NCBI GenBank assembly: GCA_023475225.1
Contig: JAMCVK010000035.1
Location: 75,212 to 112,147, forward strand
Source of the DNA: Chloroflexota bacterium
GTDB taxonomy: Bacteria > Chloroflexota > UBA6077 > FW602-bin22 > JAMCVK01
DNA: 36,936 nucleotides
Reading direction: 5' to 3'
The translations under genes were made by a program, and so were the position numbers. This document shows, one piece after another, positions 6,831-14,300 of the stretch (the first letter of the stretch is position 1; every line of letters begins with the position of its first letter). A model generated the notes under the pieces. The model searched no databases. It saw nothing but the letters and a program-made list of their open reading frames with translations, and was not told the origin of the DNA.

Positions 6831-9332
6831 ATGCCTAGTGAGATGCAGGATCGAGGCCGATCTCACCGGAGAGAAGAGCTTTCGATTGAGGCAAGGAGCA
6901 CGTCGGGATCTAACGTGACAAAGAAGAGCAAGCGAAGAAAGGAAAGGCGTAAGAAGTCAGCAACGGGGCATCCTCGCGTGCCCCCTGTGCGCTCCCGCGA
7001 AGAGATAGACAGGCTGCGGGATCTGTGGAGTCAGGGCAAAGAGGCCCAGGCCCTCGAAGGGGGCAAGAGATTGCTCAAAACCAGCCCCAAAGATCCTCAA
7101 ATCCACGTCGCCCTGGGCGAGTTCTACGCTAAATTCGGCCAACAAACCAAAGCCTTCAAGCATCTGGAGACAGCTGCACAGCTCCTACCCTTGAGCCCTG
7201 AAGTAGCTCTCCTGCAGGCTACCATTTACGAGGAGATGGGATTACACGCCCACGCCTTGCGCGCGGCACGATGCTATCTGTCTTTGAGACCCAGCGGTGA
7301 AGAGGCAGAGCAGGTAAGGCAAGTACTTTGGTTTATCGAGCCCTTAATAGCTAAGTGGGCAACAAGGTTCGATGTCTCTGTCAAGCGAATGAAACAAGGC
7401 AGCCTCCTCATGGAGGAGGGCCGGCTAGCTATCGCCAGCAACGATTTTGCCTACGGGCTTCGCTCTTCCCAAGCAGCCAGCCGCTTATTGCCAAAATGGG
7501 CCGTGCCTCGAAACAACGTTGCCCTGGCCCAGTTCTACTTGGGCAAGACCAAAGAGGCGATCACTACAGAAGAGGAAGTCCTCACCGACCTGGATCCGGA
7601 CAATATCCACGCTCTTGCGAACCTCATACACTTTCACGTGGTGCTAGGCCAGATGGAGCAGGCGCAGGCGTACGGCGATAGGCTGAAAATTCTCACGCCA
7701 GCTTTCTTCGATGACCATTTGAAGATGGCAGAGGCTTTTGCTTCGCTCAAACGAGACCAGGCCGTATACAATGTTTTGAGTGAGGCCAAGCCTACGGATG
7801 CCGGAGCAGAAATCGAAAGGGAGTGGCTCCTGGGGGTTGCGGCGGCGAACCTCAGAAAGATAGGGCAAGCACAGTCTCATTTGGCACGGGCAGACGTGGG
7901 AAGCGATGTGTTTCGCAGCAAAGTGGCAGGCCTCATCCGTCACGGCCTCCCTGGTCCCGGTAGGCGCTACCCCTATTACAGCGCCACCCGGTACCTACCG
8001 CAGCACATTTCCCAACGCGGAATAAGCCAATTAGGTGACCATGAGAAGGGAAGCGAACAAAGCCTGCGCGATCTCGCGAAGAGACACCCGGCGCTTATCG
8101 ACATCGCGGCGGAGTGCCTTTGGCTTCTGGACGACGAAGCGGCGAAGAGCGCTATAAACGATCTCAGGGATATCGGCGACGCGAAGGCCATAGATATTCT
8201 GCGATGCTTCGCTACCGGGCGGGTCGGCAGCGATGAGGCGCGGATGTATGCCGCGCTGGCCCTGTTTACCCTTGAGGCCGACCCATCCGGGGAACCCATA
8301 ACGATAATTAAGGATGGCCGGCCCACCCCTATGCGCCTCCATCGGTTTACTATAATTACGTCGAAAGCGCCGTCTTACACTCCAGAAATCGAGCGGATCC
8401 TTGAGCAGGCGATCATTGCCCAGCGGGAAGGCCACAAAGACAGGGCCGAGCATCTTTACAAGGAGATTCTGGCCAACAACCCGAACGTCAAGGAGGCCTT
8501 GGGCAATCTTGGTGTCTTGTACCTTTCTCAAGGGGATAGGCAGCGGGGCGAGGAATACCTTAGGAAGGCCCTTAAGATCGATCCGCTGTACGTCACTGCC
8601 CGCACCAACTTGGCCTCCATCCGTTTATCGGAGGACAGGATGAAGGAAGCGAAAGATTTGCTCCAACCGTTGTCCGAAGTAACCGAATTCCATGTAGAGG
8701 AGATGATCCGCTACCTCGGTGTAATGGCCCGCCTGGCCTTAGCCGAGGAGCATGTTGATGAGGCTAAGGGATATCTTAAGATTATGCTAGAGCTTGACCC
8801 CGACAATGAATGGGCGCGAAATGCCTTCACAAAGGCAGGGTTAGCCGACAGGTTTCTTCAAGCCAGGAGGCGATATAAGGAAAGGAAACAAAAGCAGCAG
8901 ATCTCTCCCAATGAGCCTCTCCTCTCCCTGTTGTCGAGGTACTCAAAGGATGCCCTCACCGGCATAGCTCGCGAGATATTCCTTAGGGCGATCAGCGGCC
9001 TAAAGAAGGATACTCTGATCTCCACCATCCGTGACCTTCTTCGCGATGCTGACGCCTTGGAAAAGGTTCTTCAAACCCTCAACGACGAAGATCAGGCCGC
9101 ACTAGGCTTCGTGCTCCAGGCTGGAGGTGTAGTGCCTCTGGCAGAGTTTGCCAAGAGGTACGGAGACGACGCTGACGAATCGCCCTACTGGAACTGGCAT
9201 GTTCCCAAAACCAGCCTCGGACGCCTCAAGGTTCGTGGCCTCCTGTTCGAGGGAACGTACAAGGGGCACGTGGTGCTAGTGATGCCGGATGAACTAAGGC
9301 TCGTTTGTCAGACGCTTATGAACTCCGCTTGA
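6831..9332 (+). CDS. TPR-repeat protein, cargo of the tRNA-Arg element
   Basis: This 833-aa protein has no signal peptide. The first 50 residues are very basic (KKSKRRKERRKKS), suggesting nucleic-acid or ribosome contact. TPR motifs follow at roughly 60-150 (QIHVALGEFYAKFGQQTKAF) and 190-300, then a less regular middle part. A second strong TPR block lies around 525-680 (EALGNLGVLYLSQGDRQRG). The C-terminus (about 700-828) looks like a helical domain plus winged-helix segment (LGRLKVRGLLFEGTYKG, VMPDELR) of a type seen in XPB-N-like and SEC-C-associated proteins. No enzyme motif is visible, so a scaffold role is likely. It is the only sizeable gene between the two tRNA repeats. An ATG at 6843 is an alternative start; the RBS (GGAAGCGG) is weak. 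The function is unknown. Confidence 0.85.
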   Translation: MPSEMQDRGRSHRREELSIEARSTSGSNVTKKSKRRKERRKKSATGHPRVPPVRSREEIDRLRDLWSQGKEAQALEGGKRLLKTSPKDPQIHVALGEFYAKFGQQTKAFKHLETAAQLLPLSPEVALLQATIYEEMGLHAHALRAARCYLSLRPSGEEAEQVRQVLWFIEPLIAKWATRFDVSVKRMKQGSLLMEEGRLAIASNDFAYGLRSSQAASRLLPKWAVPRNNVALAQFYLGKTKEAITTEEEVLTDLDPDNIHALANLIHFHVVLGQMEQAQAYGDRLKILTPAFFDDHLKMAEAFASLKRDQAVYNVLSEAKPTDAGAEIEREWLLGVAAANLRKIGQAQSHLARADVGSDVFRSKVAGLIRHGLPGPGRRYPYYSATRYLPQHISQRGISQLGDHEKGSEQSLRDLAKRHPALIDIAAECLWLLDDEAAKSAINDLRDIGDAKAIDILRCFATGRVGSDEARMYAALALFTLEADPSGEPITIIKDGRPTPMRLHRFTIITSKAPSYTPEIERILEQAIIAQREGHKDRAEHLYKEILANNPNVKEALGNLGVLYLSQGDRQRGEEYLRKALKIDPLYVTARTNLASIRLSEDRMKEAKDLLQPLSEVTEFHVEEMIRYLGVMARLALAEEHVDEAKGYLKIMLELDPDNEWARNAFTKAGLADRFLQARRRYKERKQKQQISPNEPLLSLLSRYSKDALTGIAREIFLRAISGLKKDTLISTIRDLLRDADALEKVLQTLNDEDQAALGFVLQAGGVVPLAEFAKRYGDDADESPYWNWHVPKTSLGRLKVRGLLFEGTYKGHVVLVMPDELRLVCQTLMNSA

Positions 9333-9551
9333 TTGTTTTTCAAGGACAGCATAGCCTTCCTCGAAGAGTCAGGTGGTGAACCCCAACAGGACCATCACAT
9401 AATGTTTGATGCTCTGGCTGAATTTAACCTCGGTTTGCTGTACGTTTGGCCTATGTTCGACCTCTTGGAGCAGCGGTTTCGGTCTCCCAAAAAGACCGCC
9501 GCTCCCCGATATCGCACAATATGTAGCATCTTGAAGCGGCCTGACCACTAA
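9333..9551 (+). pseudogene. in-frame extension after the TPR gene stop, probably a detached C-terminus
   Basis: Directly after the TGA at 9330-9332 the same frame stays open for 72 codons to TAA at 9549. The sequence looks protein-like (FKDSIAFLEESGG, MFDALAEFNLGLLYVWPMFD). There is no Shine-Dalgarno sequence, and the first possible start is a TTG directly abutting the stop. Two readings are possible: the TPR protein once ran to about 905 residues and gained a premature TGA, or the frame is open by chance. Selenocysteine read-through is unlikely because no stem-loop is evident just after the TGA. Confidence 0.35.
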
Positions 9552-9559
9552 ATATAGCA

Positions 9560-9607
9560 TGGTACCCCTGGGGCGACTCGAACGCCCGACACGCGGTTTA
9601 GGAAACC
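9560..9607 (-). repeat. tRNA-proximal attachment-site copy
   Basis: This is the second copy of the 48-bp direct repeat, lying within the intact tRNA-Arg gene. It is identical base for base to 6616-6663. The crossover must have occurred somewhere within this identity block. Confidence 0.85.
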
Positions 9608-9636
9608 GCTGCTCTATCCGCCTGAGCTACAGGGGC
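9560..9636 (-). tRNA. tRNA-Arg (CCT)
   Basis: The minus strand folds into a full cloverleaf. The acceptor stem is GCCCCTG with CAGGGGT. The D arm contains AGCTCAGGCGGATAGAGC. The anticodon stem GCGGT/ACCGC surrounds loop TTCCTAA (anticodon CCT, reading AGG), and the T arm is GGGCG-TTCGAGT-CGCCC. The 3' CCA is encoded (9560-9562). Its 3' half doubles as the attachment sequence of the element to its left, which restored the gene on insertion. Confidence 0.95.
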
Positions 9637-9817
9637 ATATAGAATTCTCCTGGTTGCAGAATCAGTACAGGTGAACATATCCTTTTAACCTGTTGTGTTA
9701 TAATTATATTTTAGGATGGGAGGTTCGTCAATCAGAATCGCCATCCCAAGTGTAGCTCACTATTTCTGCTAATCGTCACCTCGCTGGAAGAACTTAAGAG
9801 GCTGAAAGGGATAGCTC

Positions 9818-10177
9818 ATGAAGGGTTTCTTAAGATGGTTGGCCTTGCTCCTTGCACCACTGTTTGCCGCCAGGCTCATTGACCTCATCTTGAGGACGCC
9901 TTGGGGGAAGAATCTGGCAGAGCAGACCGACAGTCGCTTTCTCACTACAGGAAAGGGTAGAGGGCTGATCGGGAAGTACACCAAGAAATTCATTAAGGTT
10001 TTAGCCCGCACGGTGGAGCGACGACGTCAGCGGGCCACAAAAGTGGGGATGGAACCCCTGGCCCAGGGCACTGGCTGGGTTGGCCTGTTAGCCGATGTGG
10101 CCGAGCTCATGTTGGCTACTGGTACTATGATCAAGGTGGTGACCGACTTCCTAAAAGAGAAGCGGCGCACTACTTAA
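9818..10177 (+). CDS. hypothetical protein, 119 aa, N-terminal membrane segment
   Basis: The frame starts at ATG 9818 behind AAAGGG. The first 25 residues (MKGFLRWLALLLAPLFAARL) are hydrophobic with an arginine, forming one membrane helix or an amphipathic anchor. The rest is basic and helical, with a KYTKKFIKVLARTVERRRQR stretch and a second apolar segment near 87-110 (GLLADVAELMLATGTMIKVV). I recognise no family. It stands alone between tRNA-Arg and the convergent nuclease-like gene. A TATAAT lies at 9699-9704, but I see no matching -35. Confidence 0.6.
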   Translation: MKGFLRWLALLLAPLFAARLIDLILRTPWGKNLAEQTDSRFLTTGKGRGLIGKYTKKFIKVLARTVERRRQRATKVGMEPLAQGTGWVGLLADVAELMLATGTMIKVVTDFLKEKRRTT

Positions 10178-10235
10178 TTGGTTTCATAGCCCGTAAAGCA
10201 AGAACACGTAGTAGCGGAGGTCATCCGGGCTGAAA

Positions 10236-10691
10236 TCACTCAGGAAATTCCGTCTCGATGAGCTCATAGCTTATGTTACCTCGAGAGATCGCTTCTTTAA
10301 GAAGACGTTCCTCTTTCGTTAGCCTTGGCCTTTTTGATGTTTTGACTTCTACAAAAACTACCTTAAGAGGGTGTTCAAGGCTGCCATCTCTTAACGCACT
10401 ATACCCATCAAAAACGACCAGGTCTATAGGGGAACCAATGAAACGAGCATCAGATGGGTTATACTTGAAGATGGGCAGCAGCGGTGCAAACTGTTCGCCA
10501 ACTTTGCCCCTTATAACAGCGCGGCTGTCTTCAACCGCTTGTTGCCGTATCCGGTCCATCCATTCTGCTTGCATAGCCTGGAATCTGGCCTCGTATTCTT
10601 TTTGTAGCGAGGACTTGAGCAAGGAGCTTGTGGCTAGAAATCCTATGACCAAGCCTACAAGAAGGGCAATAATAACCCAAATTATATCCAT
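10236..10691 (-). CDS. membrane-anchored Holliday-junction-resolvase-like nuclease
   Basis: This 151-aa protein begins with a single membrane helix (MDIIWVIIALLVGLVIGFLA) and a short charged coiled coil (residues 27-60). A compact PD-(D/E)XK-like domain follows, with E66 in GKVGEQF, D90 in GSPIDLVVFDG and E115-V-K117 in VVFVEVKTSK. This is the layout of the Endonuc_Holl family (PF10107), annotated as related to archaeal Holliday junction resolvases. The nuclease activity is inferred from the motif pattern; I know of no firmly established role for the anchored bacterial forms. A strong GGGGGAGGA precedes the ATG. Convergent with the 119-aa gene. Confidence 0.82.
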   Translation of the reverse strand: MDIIWVIIALLVGLVIGFLATSSLLKSSLQKEYEARFQAMQAEWMDRIRQQAVEDSRAVIRGKVGEQFAPLLPIFKYNPSDARFIGSPIDLVVFDGYSALRDGSLEHPLKVVFVEVKTSKRPRLTKEERLLKEAISRGNISYELIETEFPE

Positions 10692-10780
10692 TATGCGTCC
10701 TCCCCCTTGTCCAAAGTTGCTCTCTTGGCTGGGCTCGAAGAATGATAATGCTCCCCCATGGAAGCTCGGGTTAGTGTGCT

Positions 10781-10817
10781 ACAAAAACGAAGGGGCACGG
10801 CCTTGATACCGTGCCCT
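10781..10817 (-). terminator. terminator of the tRNA operon
   Basis: GGGCACGG (10793-10800) pairs with CCGTGCCC (10809-10816) around an 8-nt loop. On the minus strand the stem is followed by CTTCGTTTTTG. It lies 10 bp beyond the CCA of tRNA-Glu, the last gene of the cluster, and is a good intrinsic terminator. Confidence 0.85.
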
Positions 10818-10826
10818 GAGGTCATT

Positions 10827-10903
10827 TGGTAGCGCATACCGGATTCGAACCGGTGATCTCCTCCTTGAGAGGGAGGTGTCCTAAGCCGCTAGACGAATGC
10901 GCC
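10827..10903 (-). tRNA. tRNA-Glu (CTC)
   Basis: Acceptor GGCGCAT/ATGCGCT, anticodon stem CCTCC/GGAGG with loop CTCTCAA (anticodon CTC, reading GAG), and T arm ACCGG-TTCGAAT-CCGGT. CCA is encoded. It is the last gene of the six-tRNA run and is followed by a terminator. Confidence 0.95.
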
Positions 10904-11095
10904 ATGCCCTTCGCGCTGGCTGCACTATACCGCCTCTCCACTCTATTTCCCCAGTTGATGGCCGGTGGTTATGTAGGGGACCCACACCCAGCGATCGACG
11001 ACAGGTCAGCATAGCCCCTAAGCGGGGGGAGACTATCATCCGTGATGCCCTGGTACTTGAGAGGCTCCAACTCTTACGACAAAATGGAGCGCTCT

Positions 11096-11183
11096 TGGTG
11101 GAGGGGGCAGGATTCGAACCTGCGTAGCCATCTCAGGCGACAGATTTACAGTCTGTTGGTATTAGCCACTCACCCACCCCTCC
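11096..11183 (-). tRNA. tRNA-Tyr (GTA)
   Basis: Class II tRNA with a long variable arm (CGCCTGAGATGGCTA). Acceptor GGAGGGG, anticodon stem ACAGA/TCTGT with loop CTGTAAA (anticodon GTA), T arm GCAGG-TTCGAAT-CCTGC, CCA encoded. About 190 bp separate it from tRNA-Glu; I see nothing recognisable in that spacer. Confidence 0.95.
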
Positions 11184-11259
11184 AATCAAGCCCAGGCTGA
11201 AGACACACCGCCCTTTGAGCCAAAAAGGGAGGCAACCGATCGAGGTCCCAGCCCAGGCT

Positions 11260-11336
11260 TGGAGCGGGAGAAGGGACTCGAACCCTCGACAACCTACTTG
11301 GAAGGCAGGCACTCTAACCATCTGAGTTACTCCCGC
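11260..11336 (-). tRNA. tRNA-Gly (TCC)
   Basis: Acceptor GCGGGAG/CTCCCGC, anticodon stem CCTGC/GTAGG with loop CTTCCAA (anticodon TCC, reading GGA), and T arm GAGGG-TTCGAGT-CCCTT with one weak pair. The discriminator is T and CCA is encoded. Confidence 0.95.
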
Positions 11337-11339
11337 TTT

Positions 11340-11425
11340 TGGTGCCGAAGGAGAGATTTGAACTCTCACGGGCGTTTGCCCACTACGCCCTGAACGTAGC
11401 GCGTCTGCCTTTCCGCCACTTCGGC
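11340..11425 (-). tRNA. tRNA-Leu (CAG)
   Basis: Class II tRNA with variable arm TGGGCAAACGCCC. Acceptor GCCGAAG/CTTCGGC, anticodon stem CTACG/CGTAG with loop TTCAGGG (anticodon CAG, reading CTG), T arm GAGAG-TTCAAAT-CTCTC, CCA encoded. Only three bases separate it from tRNA-Gly. Confidence 0.95.
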
Positions 11426-11432
11426 CCAACGG

Positions 11433-11506
11433 TGGGCGAGATAGGGCTCGAACCTACGACCTCACGGATGTGAACCGTGCGCTCCAACCAACTGAGCTAC
11501 TCGCCC
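11433..11506 (-). tRNA. tRNA-Val (CAC)
   Basis: Acceptor GGGCGAG/CTCGCCC, anticodon stem CACGG/CCGTG with loop TTCACAT (anticodon CAC, reading GTG). The gene ends ACC followed by G, so CCA is not fully encoded, unlike all the other tRNAs here. It therefore needs a CCA-adding enzyme. Confidence 0.93.
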
Positions 11507-11637
11507 AAATATTCCTGTATTGAGGGCCTAGGAGAGAGACAATGAACCAGCACCGCTACGACCCAGCTAAAACAGGAGAATTCCTCTCTGGCCCTCCTTA
11601 ATTCAAGTAGTAGGGACACGTTGCGCCGTGACCTTGC

Positions 11638-11712
11638 TGGTGGCAGCGGGTGGATTTGAACCGCCGACCAAGGGCTTATGAGTCCCCTGCTCTACCACTG
11701 AGCTACGCTGCC
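11638..11712 (-). tRNA. tRNA-Met (CAT), elongator type
   Basis: Acceptor GGCAGCG/CGCTGCC is fully paired, so this is not the initiator, which would have an unpaired first base. The anticodon loop CTCATAA carries CAT. CCA is encoded. The T stem has one C-A mismatch. A CAT anticodon could also be a lysidine-modified Ile tRNA; the overall sequence looks like elongator Met, but I cannot exclude Ile2. It is the first gene of the operon, just behind the promoter. Confidence 0.88.
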
Positions 11713-11728
11713 ATATCTCTACAGCGAG

Positions 11729-11757
11729 ATTATAACAAATGCCCCTTACCATGTCAA
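11729..11757 (-). promoter_or_regulatory. promoter of the tRNA operon
   Basis: On the minus strand, perfect TTGACA (11752-11757), exactly 17 bp, then perfect TATAAT (11729-11734). This full-consensus promoter sits about 10 bp before the first tRNA, as expected for heavily transcribed stable-RNA genes. Confidence 0.92.
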
Positions 11758-11821
11758 GGTTTCCAAAGCAGGCGACCGAGCAAGTCTCTTAGCAAGGGCT
11801 TCCATCCTCGTCTCGGCTCAC

Positions 11822-11850
11822 TCGCCAAACAGCCAGCCATACGTTATAAT
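11822..11850 (+). promoter_or_regulatory. promoter of the Lon-like protease gene
   Basis: TATAAT (11845-11850) is preceded after 17 bp by TCGCCA (11822-11827; 4 of 6 consensus). It lies about 30 bp before the GTG start. I see no heat-shock (CIRCE) repeat around it. Confidence 0.55.
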
Positions 11851-11878
11851 AAATGAAACAAACGCTAAGGAGGCAGGT

Positions 11879-14296
11879 GTGGAAGAGGTTCCCATCGAGA
11901 AGCTGAGGAGGGTTTGCGATCCCCAATGCTTGGGGTTCCAAACAACCGCGGAGCTGGAATCTGCCCAGGACATCATCGGTCAAGAGAGGGCTGTGCGTTC
12001 TCTCCAGTTCGGACTAGGGATTCAGGAACAAGGCTTCAACATCTACGTCTCTGGTATCCCTGGCACAGGGAGAACTACGGCGGTCAGGTCCTTCCTGGAG
12101 AGATTGGCCAGGGATAAGGCGGTACCCCCTGATTGGTGTTACGTTAATAATTTCCGCGAGCCCTATCGCCCTAAGGCCCTCAGGCTCCCCTCGGGTTGGG
12201 GGAAACAACTGCAAAGAGATGTGCGCCGCTTGATAGAGGGGGCACGTATCACGATACCCAAAGCCTTCGAGGGAGAAGAATACGCCGCCAAGCGGGAGGA
12301 AATCGTGACCGCTTTCCAGCGACAGCGGGGGGAGCTTTTCACCAGGCTGGATGATGAGGCTCGTCAGGAGGGATTCGTTATCCAGAGCACCCCCATGGGG
12401 CTCCTTATCATTCCTGTCGTAAACGGTAAGCCCCTTAGCGACCAGGAATTCATGTCGTTAAGTGCAGAAGCCAAGGAAACGATAGCCAAAAAGCGAGAAC
12501 GACTGGAAACGGAACTAAAGGCGGCGGTGAGGCAGGTGCGAGGTTGGGAGAAAGATTCTCAGGAGCAACTAAGGAAGCTAGACCAACAGGTCGTCCTTAA
12601 TGCAGTAGGCCATCTGATCGCCGACCTGATTGAAAAGTATAAAGAGTTCCCAGAGGTTGTAACCTATCTACACGAGGTGCAGGAAGACATCGTCGAAAAC
12701 TTCGCCCAGTTCAGACCAGAAGCAGAGCCCCAACCCTCCTCTCCCCTCCCCACCCCCTGGTTGAGAGAGCTGGCCTTCCGAAAATACGAGGTGAATGTCG
12801 TGGTGGATAACGCTGAGGCTCAGGGAGCACCTGTAGTTATCGCCTTGAATCCGACCTACACCAACCTCTTCGGACGGATAGAAAAGGAGGCTCAATTGGG
12901 GGCCCTGGTGACCGACTTCACTTTAATTAAGGGTGGTTCCCTGCACAAAGCCAATGGCGGCTATCTCGTCCTTCCTGTGGAGGATGTGTTGCGCAACATC
13001 TTCTCTTGGGATGCCTTAAAAAGAGCCCTCAGAAATAACGAGATCGTCGTCGAGGAGGTGGGGGAGCGCCTGGGCTTCGTCGTCACGAAGAGCCTGATAC
13101 CAGAACCTATCCCCCTGGAGGCCAAGGTGATCCTCATCGGTAGTCCGTTGCTCTATCATCTCCTCTATACCTGGGACGAAGATTTCAATGAACTCTTCAA
13201 AGTCAGGGCTGATTTCGATAGCCGGATGGATTGGACAGAAAAGAATGTTAGAGATTATGCCACTTTCATCTGCACCTTGTGCCATAAAGAGAACCTGAAG
13301 CAAATGGAGAACTCGGCTGTGGCTAAGGTTGTGGAGTACGCCGCCCGCCTCGCCGAGGATCAGAAAAAACTCTCCACTAAGTTCGCCGAGACGGCCGACA
13401 TCATACGCGAGGCCACTTTCTGGGCCACCCAAGATGGCTCCCCTTATGTGACCAGCGCTCACGTACAGCGGGCCATCGAGGAGAAGGTTTACCGTGCTAG
13501 CCTCATTCAAGAGCGAATTCAGGAGATGATCGAACGCGGTACGATCATGATCGACATCGCCGGGGAAGCGGTAGGACAGGTAAACGGATTGTCAGTTATC
13601 GATATGGGAGATTTCTCCTTTGGACGGCCGGTCAGGATCAGTACCAGTATTGGCTTGGGAAGGGAAGGAATCATCGATATTGAGCGAGAGGCAAAGCTCG
13701 GTGGACGTATCCATACTAAAGGTATGCTGATCCTGAGCGGCTACTTAGCCAATAAATATGCCCAGAACAAACCCTTAACCCTCGCCGCACGCGTTGTTTT
13801 CGAGCAGAGCTACGAAGAGGTGGAGGGAGATAGCGCCTCCAGCGCCGAGCTGTATGCTCTACTATCCCACCTGTCTGGGCTGCCCATTAAACAGGGATTA
13901 GCTATCACCGGTTCCGTCAACCAAAAAGGGGAGATTCAAGCTATCGGTGGTGTCAACCAGAAGATCGAAGGCTTCTTCGATGTCTGCCGAGCCAAAGGAC
14001 TGTCCGGCGAACAAGGAGCCCTTATCCCCCAGAGCAATGTAAAGAACTTGATGCTCCGGGAGGATGTGGTGGAAGCGGCCAAAAAAGGCCAATTCCACAT
14101 CTATCCTGTGCAGACCATCGACCAGGGGGTCTCCATCCTGACTGGAGTTGAGGCGGGACAGATGCAGGAGGATGGGAAATTCCCGGAGGGCACTGTCAAT
14201 GCCCGGGTGGACCACCGCCTGCGCGAGATGGCCGAGGGCTTACGAGGCTACCTCAGGGAAGAAAAACCTGAGGCCAAGACGGCCCAGGAAGGATAG
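11879..14296 (+). CDS. Lon-like ATP-dependent protease (AAA_32 / S16 family)
   Basis: This 805-aa protein is a substrate-degrading protease with fused AAA+ and Lon domains. Walker A GIPGTGRTT is at residues 59-67. A long charged helical insertion (about 110-260) replaces the LAN substrate domain of classical Lon. The proteolytic domain (about 560-750) has serine S652 in EGDSASSAELYALL and lysine K695 in GGVNQKIEGFF, 43 residues apart as in E. coli Lon (679/722). It belongs to the YcbZ/LonB-like group (PF13654 plus PF05362). It lacks a membrane anchor, so it is cytosolic. The GTG at 11879 follows AAGGAGG closely. The next gene starts 4 bp after its stop. Confidence 0.93.
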   Translation: MEEVPIEKLRRVCDPQCLGFQTTAELESAQDIIGQERAVRSLQFGLGIQEQGFNIYVSGIPGTGRTTAVRSFLERLARDKAVPPDWCYVNNFREPYRPKALRLPSGWGKQLQRDVRRLIEGARITIPKAFEGEEYAAKREEIVTAFQRQRGELFTRLDDEARQEGFVIQSTPMGLLIIPVVNGKPLSDQEFMSLSAEAKETIAKKRERLETELKAAVRQVRGWEKDSQEQLRKLDQQVVLNAVGHLIADLIEKYKEFPEVVTYLHEVQEDIVENFAQFRPEAEPQPSSPLPTPWLRELAFRKYEVNVVVDNAEAQGAPVVIALNPTYTNLFGRIEKEAQLGALVTDFTLIKGGSLHKANGGYLVLPVEDVLRNIFSWDALKRALRNNEIVVEEVGERLGFVVTKSLIPEPIPLEAKVILIGSPLLYHLLYTWDEDFNELFKVRADFDSRMDWTEKNVRDYATFICTLCHKENLKQMENSAVAKVVEYAARLAEDQKKLSTKFAETADIIREATFWATQDGSPYVTSAHVQRAIEEKVYRASLIQERIQEMIERGTIMIDIAGEAVGQVNGLSVIDMGDFSFGRPVRISTSIGLGREGIIDIEREAKLGGRIHTKGMLILSGYLANKYAQNKPLTLAARVVFEQSYEEVEGDSASSAELYALLSHLSGLPIKQGLAITGSVNQKGEIQAIGGVNQKIEGFFDVCRAKGLSGEQGALIPQSNVKNLMLREDVVEAAKKGQFHIYPVQTIDQGVSILTGVEAGQMQEDGKFPEGTVNARVDHRLREMAEGLRGYLREEKPEAKTAQEG

Positions 14297-14300
14297 AATA

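Larger units (their letters stand above)
6616..9607. mobile_element. putative 2.94-kb integrated element in tRNA-Arg without integrase
   Basis: The segment is bounded by the 48-bp direct repeats 6616-6663 and 9560-9607. It contains one promoter, one 833-aa TPR gene and a short in-frame trailing ORF. I find no recombinase, replication gene, capsid gene or IS inside. With the insert removed, tRNA-Arg would be followed by the terminator-like hairpin at 6557 and then birA on the same strand, a sensible ancestral order. Either this is the decayed end product of a larger island or a small element moved by an integrase acting in trans. The call rests on the repeats; no recombinase supports it directly. 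Confidence 0.7.

Noticed and set aside
9330-9332. selenocysteine recoding of TGA in the TPR gene
   Set aside because: No stem-loop with SECIS features is evident directly downstream, and the protein is not a redox enzyme.
11638-11712. initiator tRNA-Met
   Set aside because: The first acceptor base pair is G-C, whereas initiators have a mismatch, and the anticodon stem lacks the three G-C pairs.
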